Below are positions 1 through 8,355 of a stretch of 64,000 bases of DNA, in pieces (the first letter of the stretch is position 1; each line of letters starts with the position of its first letter). The notes below the pieces were generated by a model. That model had not been told where the DNA came from, did not search any database, and saw only the letters and a list, made by a program, of their open reading frames with translations. A program made the position numbers and the translations under genes. The stretch spans positions 620,001-684,000 of the forward strand of contig CAWDOU010000013.1 of NCBI GenBank assembly GCA_963804055.1, given 5' to 3'. This DNA is from Bog-473 sp963804055. Lineage in GTDB: Bacteria > Actinomycetota > Acidimicrobiia > Acidimicrobiales > RAAP-2.

Positions 1-455
1 CGTCCCGCCGGGTCGAGGACGTCGTCGGCGTCGTCCAGCTCCACCGCGTCGAGGCCGAGCGCCTGCACCCGCGCGCCCAGCGCAGGCGGCGCCGGGGCCA
101 GGTGCCGGCACAGGTGTCGGATGGTGGCCGTCTTGGCCGACGCGTCGGGGAACTGGCGCCGGACGAAGCGCACGTGGTCGGCCTCCATGACGACCACCAG
201 CTCGGCGTGCACCAGGTCGACGCCATGGACCTGGCGGCTCCGGTGACGACGGAAGTCGGCTCCGGCCAGCTCGGGCAGGCGGGTCAACGCGGTCCGGGTG
301 CGCATGCCCATCGGCTGGCCGTCGATGGTGTGCGTGCCGGCCGTCACGACGTGCAGTGACGAGTCCGGGGACCCTTCACCGAGGGCGTCGAACATGAACC
401 CCGCCATGACCGATCGCGCTGCATTGCCGGTGCAGAGCACCAGGAGTTCGGTCAC
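1..455 (-). CDS. Low-molecular-weight protein tyrosine phosphatase (partial, cut by window edge)
   Basis: Reading the minus strand from GTG at 455 gives VTELLVLCTGNAARSVMAG. This carries the CxxxxxRS phosphate-binding loop (C8-R14-S15) of low-molecular-weight phosphotyrosine phosphatases, where the Cys is the nucleophile. A DVLDPAG segment close to the window edge fits the general-acid Asp-Pro loop near the C-terminus. About 151 codons are visible and family members are usually near 150-160 residues, so little is missing. The start GTG overlaps the stop of the upstream kinase-like gene by 4 bp (GTGA), implying translational coupling. The family removes phosphate from protein tyrosines or acts on related substrates such as arsenate; the actual substrate cannot be told here. 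Confidence 0.85.
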   Translation of the reverse strand, partial: MTELLVLCTGNAARSVMAGFMFDALGEGSPDSSLHVVTAGTHTIDGQPMGMRTRTALTRLPELAGADFRRHRSRQVHGVDLVHAELVVVMEADHVRFVRRQFPDASAKTATIRHLCRHLAPAPPALGARVQALGLDAVELDDADDVLDPAG

Positions 456-1543
456 GTGGCCCCGAGCAGCAGCGCGGGCGCGTCCACGTCGAGTGCATGT
501 TGGGCGTGGCGGCTCGCGCTGGTGAGGAACATACGATCGCCCCGCTCGGTCCGCTGCACGACCATGGATGCGACGATCGCCATCAGGATCCCCGCGAAGG
601 TTTCACGCCGGACGTCGGCCTGCAGCTGCTGCAGCGAGTAGCCCCGGACACCGCGACGGCACAACGCATCGTGGTAGCCGGCCAGGAGCTCGGGCTCGCG
701 GGCGCGGCGGTCCTCCGCGCGCAGGCAGCCGCCGATGAAGTAGGCCACGTCGGTGGACGCGTGGCTCCAGGCCACGGTCTGCCAGTCGACGACCACCGGC
801 CGTGGCGTGCCCGGCTGGAACAAGAGGTTGTCGAGGCGGAAGTCGCCGTGGCTGGCGGTGCGCGGACCGTCGGAGCGGAGGCGGAGGTATGACGGCAGAT
901 GTTCGACGAAGAGACGGCACACCGCCTGGTGCTCGGGCGCGAGCGTGTCGGCATACCGCTCCAAGAAGCCGGGAAGCAGCGAGGACACCAGCGTGACGAG
1001 GAAGGCATCGGAGTCCGGGGTCTCCCGGTTGAGCCACTGGAGGGCCGCGAGCTCCGGCGCCTCCCAGCAGGGCGCGTGGAGGCCCGCCATTTCGTCGAGG
1101 ACCGCGGCAGCCACATCGGGACCGCAGGCCGCGATCTGGTCCCCCTGGACCCCACCGGCGATGTCCTCCATGAGGAGGGTGAACCACCCCGTGTCGGGCT
1201 CCACCTCGGCCAGGTAGACCGCGGGCAGGCGGGTGCCCACGCGTGCCGCGACCTCGCGATAGAAGCGGACCTCGATCTCGTAGGCCCGCAGGGCCAGCCC
1301 GGTACCCCGACTCTGCTCGTCGGCCGAGGCGAATTTGCCGACCACGCTGGCCGGACCGGCTGCGGGCCGGTCGAGCGCCAGGCTGAACCGCCACGTGTCG
1401 GCCATCTGCCCCGTCCCGATGGACGCCGCCTCCAAGGAGCGCACGGTGGCGCCGTCAGCCAGTTGACCGGACTGCGTGAGGGCGGCGGTCAGCCACTCGG
1501 GGGTGACGTCGGTGTGGTGGCGGAGGAGGGGGGGCTGGGCCAT
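452..1543 (-). CDS. Aminoglycoside phosphotransferase-like (APH/choline kinase fold) protein
   Basis: The 363-residue protein has the protein-kinase-like phosphotransferase fold signature: a possible ATP-binding Lys in VVGKFAS (about K70), the catalytic loop HGDFRLDNLL (H232, D234, N239) and the metal-binding VVDWQ (D253). These mark a small-molecule kinase of the APH/ecdysteroid-kinase-like group. Members phosphorylate hydroxyls on antibiotics, sugars or lipids. Nothing in the sequence fixes the substrate, and many actinobacterial homologues are not resistance enzymes. It lies 55 bp downstream of an MFS exporter on the same strand and is coupled by a GTGA overlap to the phosphatase gene. Confidence 0.8.
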   Translation of the reverse strand: MAQPPLLRHHTDVTPEWLTAALTQSGQLADGATVRSLEAASIGTGQMADTWRFSLALDRPAAGPASVVGKFASADEQSRGTGLALRAYEIEVRFYREVAARVGTRLPAVYLAEVEPDTGWFTLLMEDIAGGVQGDQIAACGPDVAAAVLDEMAGLHAPCWEAPELAALQWLNRETPDSDAFLVTLVSSLLPGFLERYADTLAPEHQAVCRLFVEHLPSYLRLRSDGPRTASHGDFRLDNLLFQPGTPRPVVVDWQTVAWSHASTDVAYFIGGCLRAEDRRAREPELLAGYHDALCRRGVRGYSLQQLQADVRRETFAGILMAIVASMVVQRTERGDRMFLTSASRHAQHALDVDAPALLLGAT

Positions 1544-1598
1544 GACAGGCCGACACTATGGCCCGACCTGGAGCGACGCGCCGAACCGACGGTCAGGT

Positions 1599-2822
1599 TC
1601 ACGGGGTCGCCGGATCCGGGACGAGCGGCGGGGGGTCCCGCAACGCCCGGCTGGCGGTCGCCCAGACGGCCAGGCCGAGTGCCCACGCGGTGAATGCGGC
1701 CACCGTCCAGCGCGGGGTCGAGTGCTGCAGCAGGAACCCGGCCGCCAGCGGGGCCAGCGACGCCGCGGACAGCGCAATGGCGCTCCGGACCGATTCGGCG
1801 CGACCGAGGAGACGGTCCGGGGTCGCCGCGATGCGATAGCCGTTCACGACGGAGTCCGTCGAGGGCACGGCCAGACCGACCGGCACGAGCCCCGCGGCCA
1901 GGACAGCCGCACGAGGCCAGAGCAGGAACACGGCACAGCCCAACCAGGCCCACACCTCCAGGATGAGCACCGCGTGGACGGAGAGCACGGACCGGATGGC
2001 CGGCGAGAGGAACGAGCCGACGACAACACTGCCGGCGAACAACGCCGTCAGCAGCCCGATCACGCCTCCCGTGAGCCCCTCGTCCCGGCCGATGACCACG
2101 ATGCAGAACAGCAGGCCCAGAGCGGTGAAGTTGAGCAGGCCGTACAAGAAGGCCGTCGTGCGCAGGAACGGTTGTTGCAGAGTGAACGCCAGCCCCTCCA
2201 CCGCGCGCTGCCGGGCGGAGCTCGGGTCCCTCTCCCGCAACTCCTGGAAGTGCACGCGCACGAGCAGGAGCGAGACCGTCGAGCACGCATAGGAGAGCGC
2301 GTCGACCAGGAAGGGAAGGGCGCGGCCGGCTTCGAAGAGCACGCCACCGAGTGGCGGGCCGACGACGCGTACCGCAGCGGTACGCCCGCTCTGCGCTCCC
2401 GCCGCCTCCGGTAGCTGCTCGGCGGGGACGACGGCACGCACGGCTCCCGGTTGTGCCGCGTTGAAGATGGTCGAGCCGATCCCCTCGACGAAGGCCACAC
2501 AGGGGATGATCCAGAAGGGAACGTCGCCGAGCACGAGGGCGGCGGCGAAGCCGGCCATGGCGGCGGCCCGTAGGGCGTCGGCTCCGATCATGAGGGCCCG
2601 CCGGTTCCAGCCATCGGCAGCCAGGCCCGCCGGAATGGCGAGGATGGCGACCGGGGCGGTGCGGGCGAAGGACACGAGACCCGCTTTGACGGCGGAGTGC
2701 GTCAGGGCGAGGACCAGGAGCGGATAGGCGATGGACGTCGCCTGCGTGCCGGCATTCGACAGGAGCTGGCCGGTCTGGAGCAGAACGAAGTCGCGGTTGC
2801 GCCTGAGTGGAACTGCCGCCAT
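1599..2822 (-). CDS. MFS transporter (EntS/MFS_3-like exporter)
   Basis: The 407-residue protein is strongly hydrophobic with about 12 predicted membrane segments. It starts RNRDFVLLQTGQLLSNAGTQ, the opening typical of MFS_3/enterobactin-exporter-like proteins (F-x-L-L-x-x-G-x-x-x-S). The loop after TM2 (GLAADGWNRRALMI) matches the MFS signature between helices 2 and 3. Function: proton-driven efflux of a small molecule at the cytoplasmic membrane, substrate unknown. Its start lies 65 bp beyond the stop of the GGDEF gene and the next gene starts 55 bp on, so the four minus-strand genes may be co-transcribed. A kinase-like enzyme next to an exporter is a common resistance arrangement, but that link is inference. 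Confidence 0.85.
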   Translation of the reverse strand: MAAVPLRRNRDFVLLQTGQLLSNAGTQATSIAYPLLVLALTHSAVKAGLVSFARTAPVAILAIPAGLAADGWNRRALMIGADALRAAAMAGFAAALVLGDVPFWIIPCVAFVEGIGSTIFNAAQPGAVRAVVPAEQLPEAAGAQSGRTAAVRVVGPPLGGVLFEAGRALPFLVDALSYACSTVSLLLVRVHFQELRERDPSSARQRAVEGLAFTLQQPFLRTTAFLYGLLNFTALGLLFCIVVIGRDEGLTGGVIGLLTALFAGSVVVGSFLSPAIRSVLSVHAVLILEVWAWLGCAVFLLWPRAAVLAAGLVPVGLAVPSTDSVVNGYRIAATPDRLLGRAESVRSAIALSAASLAPLAAGFLLQHSTPRWTVAAFTAWALGLAVWATASRALRDPPPLVPDPATP

Positions 2823-2887
2823 GAGGCGACGCTATCCCGCGCTCCGCCGGCGGCCGGAGGGTGCCGACCGCAGCTTGCATGGCCGGA

Positions 2888-4252
2888 TCAGAGGCGCTCG
2901 GCCCGGAGCAGCTCCTCGACCTCGTGCGTGGTGGAACCGTTGCTCACGGGCGTGTTCGAACCGGTCTCGGAATCGTGAAGGACGATCCGGTCACGCCCCG
3001 AGCGCTTCGCCAACAAGAGCGCGTCGTCGGCCCGGCGCAGGACGACCGCCAACTCCTCACCCGGCTCGGTCTCGGTGATCCCGAAGCTGGAGGTGAACTT
3101 GGGGAGCCCCCCGACGGTGATCGCTGCGTCCAGCTGTGCCTGCACGGTCTTGAGGGCGCGGATCGCGTCGACCGACGAGCAATCGGGGAAGGCGATGGCG
3201 AACTCCTCACCGCCGTAGCGCGAAATGAGATCGTGGCCCCGGAGCGAGTCGCGCAGCACGCGGGCGAACAGCCGCAGAGCCCGGTCGCCCGTCTCGTGAC
3301 CGTAGGTGTCGTTCAAATTCTTGAAGTGGTCGAGATCGGCCATGGCCACAGCCACCGGATACAGATCGTGCGGCACGGCCGCGAGCTTCTCGGAGAAGGA
3401 CCGCCGGTTCAGCAGGCCGGTGAGGGTATCGGTCGACGCCTGCAATTGCGTCTCCGCCATGACCCGGAGCAACCCGATGCGCGCCCCGGCCAACTTGGCC
3501 AGCGTGGTCAGGTCCTGGATCTGCGAGTCCTCCACCACGGCGTCGGGCTGATCGGTGGCATGGATCACGCCCACGGTTCGTCCCATGATGGAGACCGGGA
3601 CGCACAGGGCCGAGAGGCGCCCTTGCGGTCGGTTGCGCAGCTTGGGGCAGGCGTCGAGATGGTCGCTGTCCCCGAAGACCTGCACCTGGGCCCTCCGGGC
3701 GGCGGGGCAGCGGTCCGGGGAGTCGACGCTGCACGAAGGCGGCTCGCCGTCGGGCCCGACGCCCGCCATGCGCAGCAGATGGGCGTGGCTGTTGTCCGCC
3801 AGCAGGAGCTCGACGGGCGCATCGGGCACCACGGCCGCGAACGACCGCTCGATCACGTCGATGACCTCGGGCTCACCCTCCGCCATGTCCAACGCGTTGG
3901 CCAGGCGGCTCTCGAAGCGCTGGCGCTGCCCCTGCACCTCCCGCGTGATTCCCTCGCGGTCGGCGACCTCGATCGCCTCGCTGAGCTCCCGGGTGAGGGC
4001 GCGGACCTTGTCGTCGGTCTTGCGCTGCTGGCGGTCGCTGATGATGACCAGCAGGTAGATCAGAGGGAGAAGGAGGGCCATGAGGACCCCCGCGGTCACC
4101 GCGTAGGCGGTGACGCCCGACCCGGCGGAACGGCCGATGGCGACGGCCGGCACCGTGAGCATCCCGAGGACGACCAACCCGGCCAGCGGGCTGATGAAGC
4201 GGAGGCGCTTGGCCTTCGCCATCTCTCCGAACCATTCCTCTTCAGTGACCAT
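2888..4252 (-). CDS. Membrane-anchored GAF-GGDEF diguanylate cyclase
   Basis: The 454-residue protein has two membrane segments (about 22-42 and 49-71), a coiled-coil linker, a GAF-like sensor region (about 120-262) and a C-terminal GGDEF domain. The active-site loop is GGEEF (347-351), an accepted active variant. An RxxD inhibitory site (RGHD, 338-341) lies exactly five residues upstream, so c-di-GMP feedback is expected. The conserved FKNLND and YGHETGD segments are present. Role: synthesis of cyclic di-GMP from GTP in response to a signal sensed by the GAF region. Three cysteines (C174, C182, C202) in the sensor could bind metal, haem or sense redox. The start ATG has an AGGGATCAGGGC leader. 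Confidence 0.9.
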   Translation of the reverse strand: MVTEEEWFGEMAKAKRLRFISPLAGLVVLGMLTVPAVAIGRSAGSGVTAYAVTAGVLMALLLPLIYLLVIISDRQQRKTDDKVRALTRELSEAIEVADREGITREVQGQRQRFESRLANALDMAEGEPEVIDVIERSFAAVVPDAPVELLLADNSHAHLLRMAGVGPDGEPPSCSVDSPDRCPAARRAQVQVFGDSDHLDACPKLRNRPQGRLSALCVPVSIMGRTVGVIHATDQPDAVVEDSQIQDLTTLAKLAGARIGLLRVMAETQLQASTDTLTGLLNRRSFSEKLAAVPHDLYPVAVAMADLDHFKNLNDTYGHETGDRALRLFARVLRDSLRGHDLISRYGGEEFAIAFPDCSSVDAIRALKTVQAQLDAAITVGGLPKFTSSFGITETEPGEELAVVLRRADDALLLAKRSGRDRIVLHDSETGSNTPVSNGSTTHEVEELLRAERL

Positions 4253-4534
4253 GCCCTGATCCCTTCACGCGGCGCAGCCGGTCGGCGAGAGCCGACCGGC
4301 GCGGCGCACACCGCCCAGATGAATCCGCCGTTGAAGTGTCGGCAGCAACCCGGGGGTTCTTTAGGGGATCGGTGCCCGCAGGGCAGGTCGACGGGCAGAC
4401 CCGCGCGAGCGCGAAAAGCCTGGTGAACGTGCTCGACCGCCGCAGCGGCCGAGGGGTGAGGGTAGTGTCCCAAACAGGGCGGGAACGGGGGCCGCGGCGG
4501 TGCCGCTGCGGACGAGCGGAAACTGGGTACTCCC

Positions 4535-5326
4535 ATGCACGCAGCCTCCTGGAAGGGCATCGTGGCCGTCATCGGCGGCTTCGCCCTCTCACCCCTGCTC
4601 ACCGCATCCACCGCATCGGCGGCCGGCGCGTCGAACGTCGTTCCCGTGATGTCGTACGCGGTGACATCGACCCAGTGTGACGGACCGACCTACCTGCCGG
4701 TCCTCAACCCGGCGCTCGAGGACGTCTACAGCGAGCTCGACGCGCTGGCGGGGTCCCGTCCCGGGCAGGGCCCCTACCCGCCCACCTTCAGCAGCTGCTC
4801 CCCCCTCCCGGCGGCGGCCTCCCCGGTCGTGGGCAGCGCGTCGGCCAACTCGGTGGCGTCTCCGACCGGTTCCGCTACCGTCTCGGCCCAGGCGCTCGGC
4901 AACCAGTTCGTCGAGGAGTCGGCCGACGTGGACACCATGTTGACCGGCTCGGTCACGCTGGGCTCCGCCGCCCCGTCGGTCACCTTTTCGGTTCCCTACA
5001 GCACGGCAGGGCTCTCGCAGTCGGGCAGCCCCGAGAATGCGTCAGCCCTGATTTCGTTCAGCGCGGGCGCCGCTTCGAACTGTGTCGACGGCTCCTACGG
5101 GCTCTGGTCGGTGCCGCCGGGGCAGTACGACCTCTCCGCACCTCTCGGCCCCGGCTCCGGGACGGCGAGCGTGCAGCTCTTCTGTCCCGACGGCTCCGAG
5201 GTCGCCCCCGGCGTGGTCACCCTCTACGTCACCCTCCTGGTGGGCGCGTACTCGGGCGACAGCCAGAATGAGGCCGCGGCGGCCGACATCACGCTGCACG
5301 GCGTGACCGCGACAATCAACTCATGA
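4535..5326 (+). CDS. Secreted protein of unknown function
   Basis: A 263-residue protein with a clear Sec signal peptide: MHAASWKG, a hydrophobic core, then a likely cleavage after ASA around residue 28-30. The mature part is rich in Ser, Ala, Gly and Thr, contains four Cys in two spaced pairs (possible disulfides) and has predicted beta-strand patterns but no motif I recognise. The start is preceded by about 280 bp of non-coding sequence containing a TAGTGT -10-like element near 4470. The last codons overlap the stop of the convergent DoxX-Rieske gene. It is exported and probably beta-rich; no function is assigned. Confidence 0.75.
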   Translation: MHAASWKGIVAVIGGFALSPLLTASTASAAGASNVVPVMSYAVTSTQCDGPTYLPVLNPALEDVYSELDALAGSRPGQGPYPPTFSSCSPLPAAASPVVGSASANSVASPTGSATVSAQALGNQFVEESADVDTMLTGSVTLGSAAPSVTFSVPYSTAGLSQSGSPENASALISFSAGAASNCVDGSYGLWSVPPGQYDLSAPLGPGSGTASVQLFCPDGSEVAPGVVTLYVTLLVGAYSGDSQNEAAAADITLHGVTATINS

Positions 5327-6640
5327 CCGGGCGACGTCCCCGGCGGGCGCTCCGCTCTCGACGACGAGCTCACCGCTCGCATCGACAGCAACCTCGATCG
5401 GCGTGAGCCCACGGGTCGCCGGCGGGTTCACGACCGCTCCGGTGCCCGGGTCGAACTCGGAACCGTGGCAGGGGCACACGATGAGCCCGGCGCCCGAGGA
5501 GTAGCCCACCGTGCATCCGGCGTGGGGGCAGACCGCGTCGTAGGCCACGAACCGGCCCTGTGTGAGCTGTATGACCAGGCCCGGATCGCCGGACTTCGGG
5601 TCCGTGAAACGGGCGGCACCACCGACGGGCACGTCGCCCGCGGGTCCGATCCGCGTCCCGGCCGGTTGCGTCGTGGAGGGAGTCGAGGTCGAGGTCGTAG
5701 TCGGCGAACCCGGTCGGGTCGTCGTGGAGGTACCCGGGTGACCGGGTGCAAGGGTGACGGTCTCTCCTCCGGCTCCCTTCGCCCCGCCGGCCACCCGCCC
5801 GGCCACGGCCGTCGCGCCTGCGACGACACCTCCGACGACGGCGGCCGCAACGGCGGCCGCCGCCCCGAGCACGACCGTTCGACGGTCGACCTCATTGAGG
5901 CCCCGGCTCGCCGCGACAGGGCGCGGCGCCAGCGGCGGGCGAGCGACGAGAAAGGGGCAACCCCGGACTGAGCACGGCTGTCTGCCCTGCGCCGCGCAGC
6001 GGTCGTCCTCGTAGTGGCCGCACACCGCTTGGACGAGAGAGAACCGGACAGGAACAACCGTCGGCGACCCCAGATCGTGCTCGCCGGCCACCTGCGCCGC
6101 GATCACCCCGTCGAGGGAGAGCACGCCGCCTGATCCCGCCAGGACGAGGGGGATCCAGGCAAAGACGAACACGATGTCCGCACCCGTGTAATAGGGCGAC
6201 GAGTGGAAGCTCACCGTGAGGAACAGCGTGAGCGCAAGCACGAATCCACCCACCGCGGCCGCGCGTGCCCACAACCCGAGAAGCGTTCCCAGGCCCACGG
6301 CCAGTTCCGCCAGCGCGATCGTGAGGCCGATGGGCGCCGCGTAGGGAAGAAGGTGCCCGAGCAGCTGGTGCAGCGGGCTGATGCGGATCGACGCGATCAG
6401 CTGGGCTCGGATGCTCGAAGAGCTGTTCGCGTCGAAGAAGTTCGGGTTGGCCAGCTTCTGCAGCCCGGCGAAGCAGAAGGTGAAACCCAGGAAGGCACGC
6501 AGGGGCAACAGGGCCCAGCCCGACAGCGTCAACGGCCGGGGTGGTGGTGCACCGAACCACATCCGTCGCCGCCGCCGGCCGGACACACGCGTGCCCGGGA
6601 CTGCCGACTGTCCTGGCGCGGTCTCCGGGGGCTGCGACAT
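5321..6640 (-). CDS. DoxX-family membrane domain fused to a Rieske [2Fe-2S] domain
   Basis: The start is ATG at 6640, preceded by GAGGAGAG with good spacing; an in-frame ATG at 6718 has no ribosome site. The 439-residue protein has an N-terminal DoxX-like four-helix region (about 38-200), then a short four-Cys segment (CGHYEDDRC...CSVRGC). Next comes a DRRTVVLG-hydrophobic stretch resembling a Tat anchor, a Thr/Pro/Ser linker, and a C-terminal Rieske domain with CPHAGC and CPCHGSEF, the Cys/His ligands of a [2Fe-2S] cluster. DoxX relatives are linked to quinone and sulfur redox chemistry. The Rieske domain most likely sits outside the membrane and exchanges electrons with the DoxX part or a quinone. 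The fusion and linker layout are visible; the reaction is unknown. Confidence 0.85.
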   Translation of the reverse strand: MSQPPETAPGQSAVPGTRVSGRRRRRMWFGAPPPRPLTLSGWALLPLRAFLGFTFCFAGLQKLANPNFFDANSSSSIRAQLIASIRISPLHQLLGHLLPYAAPIGLTIALAELAVGLGTLLGLWARAAAVGGFVLALTLFLTVSFHSSPYYTGADIVFVFAWIPLVLAGSGGVLSLDGVIAAQVAGEHDLGSPTVVPVRFSLVQAVCGHYEDDRCAAQGRQPCSVRGCPFLVARPPLAPRPVAASRGLNEVDRRTVVLGAAAAVAAAVVGGVVAGATAVAGRVAGGAKGAGGETVTLAPGHPGTSTTTRPGSPTTTSTSTPSTTQPAGTRIGPAGDVPVGGAARFTDPKSGDPGLVIQLTQGRFVAYDAVCPHAGCTVGYSSGAGLIVCPCHGSEFDPGTGAVVNPPATRGLTPIEVAVDASGELVVESGAPAGDVARS

Positions 6641-6945
6641 TGCGACTCTCCTCGCTGTCTCTCGACGCCCCGAGGTTCCACCAGAGAGTAGGGCGGCGGG
6701 ACTGGCCGTGTAGGCCACTCCGCGGCCGCGGCGCCGATGACACCGGTCCCCGCCTCGGAAGCCAACCCGTCAGACTCGACAGCCTTCGTCGCCGGTCAAA
6801 GGAAGGCCAGCCACGTTGTTCCGCCCGGCCTGGCGGGCGCGACGGGAGCGCGACGGAGTCGGTCGTGCCGCGTCGAACGTCAGATCGACCTCCACCGGAG
6901 CCGGCCCCTCCCACCGAAGTCGGCGAGCCGGTCGCCCCTGGTGGA
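6641..6945. other. Intergenic region with no recognisable gene
   Basis: About 305 bp between the acyl-CoA dehydrogenase stop and the DoxX-Rieske start, both on the minus strand. The open frames across it are arginine/proline-rich and look like compositional shadows. I see no convincing terminator or tRNA. It presumably holds the promoter for the DoxX-Rieske gene, whose GAGGAGAG ribosome site is at its lower edge. Confidence 0.6.
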
Positions 6946-8160
6946 TCAGTTGATGTGGATCCCCGAGATGGCCCGGGAGATGACGAGCCGCTGGATCTCC
7001 GACGTCCCCTCGAAGATGGTGTAGATCTTCGAGTCCCGGTGCCACTGCTCGACGGGGTTCTCCCGCACGTAGCCGTAGCCACCGAGGATCTGGATCGCCT
7101 GGTCGGTCACCCAGACGGCGTTCTCGCCGGCGTAGAGCTTGGACATGGAGCCCTCGCCGTTCTCGAACTTCTTCCCCGTGCTGGCCATGTTGGCGGCGCG
7201 GTGGACGAGCAGCCGGGCGGCGTCCGTATGCATCTTCATGTCGGCCAGCTTGAAGGCGATGGCCTGATTCTCGATGATGGCCCGGCCGAACTGCTTGCGC
7301 TCCTTGGCGTAGTCGAGCGCGTACTCGTAGGCGGCCCGGGCTATGCCGACAGCTTGGGCGCCCACAATGGGACGCGACGCCTCGAAGGTCGCCATCGCAG
7401 CCTGCGTCGACGTCTTCTTGCCTTCCCTGGCCCGGGCCAGGCGCTCGTCGAGCTTCTCCTTGCCGCCCAGGAGGCAACGCCCCGGCACCCGGCAGTCGTC
7501 CAGCACGACCTCGGCCGTGTGCGAGGCGCGGATGCCCATCTTCTTGAACTTCTGACCCTGGGAGATACCGGGGGTGCCTTCGGGCACCACGAAGCTCGCC
7601 TGGCCGCGGCTCCCGAGGTCCGGGTCGACCGACAACACGAGCACGTGCGTGTTGGCGATGCCGCCATTGGTGATCCACGTCTTCGTGCCGTTGAGGACCC
7701 ACTCGTCCTTGGCCTCGTCGTAGACCGCGCGCGACTTCAGCGACGAGACGTCCGATCCGGCATCGGGCTCGGAGACCCCGAATGCCGCCAGCTTGACGTC
7801 GTCGGGGCTCCCGAAGCACTGCGGGATCCACTCGCCGATCTGCTCGGACGTCCCGTTGGCGAAGATCCCGGCCACGGCCAGGGTCGAGCCGAAGATTGCC
7901 AACGCGATGCCGGCGTCACCCCAGCTCATCTCCTCGTTGACCAGGCACATGAGCAGTCCGGTCGGATCCGAGAAGCACTGTGCGATGAAGTCGAACGAGT
8001 AGAGGCCGTTCTTGGCCGCTTCCTCGATGATGGGCCACGGCGTCTCCTCCCGCTCGTCCCACTCGGGTCCGGCAGGACGGACGACGTTCTCCGCGAACTC
8101 GTGCACCCACTTGACGATCTGCAGCTGGTCCTCGTTGAGCTCGAGCGAGTAGTCGGACAT
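6946..8160 (-). CDS. Acyl-CoA dehydrogenase
   Basis: A 404-residue protein spanning the full acyl-CoA dehydrogenase fold: N-terminal helical domain, the FAD-binding GVSEPDAGSD and KTWITNG segments of the middle beta domain, and the C-terminal helical domain with KQFGRAI and ILGGYGYVRE. The catalytic base is the Glu in YTIFEGTSEIQ (about E384). It oxidises an acyl-CoA thioester to the 2,3-enoyl-CoA, passing electrons to ETF, in the cytoplasm; chain preference is not evident. AGGAGGG precedes the ATG at 6-bp spacing. About 110 bp upstream is a perfect 6-4-6 palindrome that could bind a TetR-type fatty-acid regulator. Confidence 0.93.
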   Translation of the reverse strand: MSDYSLELNEDQLQIVKWVHEFAENVVRPAGPEWDEREETPWPIIEEAAKNGLYSFDFIAQCFSDPTGLLMCLVNEEMSWGDAGIALAIFGSTLAVAGIFANGTSEQIGEWIPQCFGSPDDVKLAAFGVSEPDAGSDVSSLKSRAVYDEAKDEWVLNGTKTWITNGGIANTHVLVLSVDPDLGSRGQASFVVPEGTPGISQGQKFKKMGIRASHTAEVVLDDCRVPGRCLLGGKEKLDERLARAREGKKTSTQAAMATFEASRPIVGAQAVGIARAAYEYALDYAKERKQFGRAIIENQAIAFKLADMKMHTDAARLLVHRAANMASTGKKFENGEGSMSKLYAGENAVWVTDQAIQILGGYGYVRENPVEQWHRDSKIYTIFEGTSEIQRLVISRAISGIHIN

Positions 8161-8232
8161 GGTGCGCCCTCCTTGCGTGCAGGACCCCGGCCACGCCGGA
8201 GCCCTGCGTTTCGTGGAACCGCAGTTGGAGAA

Positions 8233-8259
8233 GGCTCGCCACGCCCGGCGTGGCGAGCC
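8233..8259. repeat. 27-bp near-continuous palindrome (hairpin-forming)
   Basis: Two perfect 13-bp arms, GGCTCGCCACGCC and its reverse complement, flank a single base. As RNA this forms a 12-bp stem. It lies about 100 bp past the cysS stop and 73 bp before the acyl-CoA dehydrogenase start. It may act as a terminator for cysS (no T-run follows on the minus strand) or as a protein-binding site. Confidence 0.6.
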
Positions 8260-8272
8260 CGAGGGTTCCTTT

Positions 8273-8288
8273 GTTACTCAACAGTAAC
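8273..8288. promoter_or_regulatory. Palindromic operator candidate upstream of acyl-CoA dehydrogenase
   Basis: GTTACT-CAAC-AGTAAC is a perfect 6-bp inverted repeat with a 4-bp spacer in an AT-richer patch of a very GC-rich genome. Its form resembles operators of TetR-type fatty-acid regulators in actinobacteria, which would fit the gene it precedes. The regulator is not encoded next door. Confidence 0.5.
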
Positions 8289-8355
8289 CTGGGATCCGGC
8301 CACAAAGCACGCCAGCACGTAAAATGGGCCTTTGAGCTGCGATTTTTTCTTGGGC

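Noticed and set aside
2861..4426. A 521-codon plus-strand frame
   Set aside because: Antisense to the GGDEF gene, which has intact catalytic and inhibitory motifs.
6641..6718. Longer N-terminus for the DoxX-Rieske gene (ATG 6718)
   Set aside because: No ribosome site there, whereas ATG 6640 has GAGGAGAG at proper spacing.
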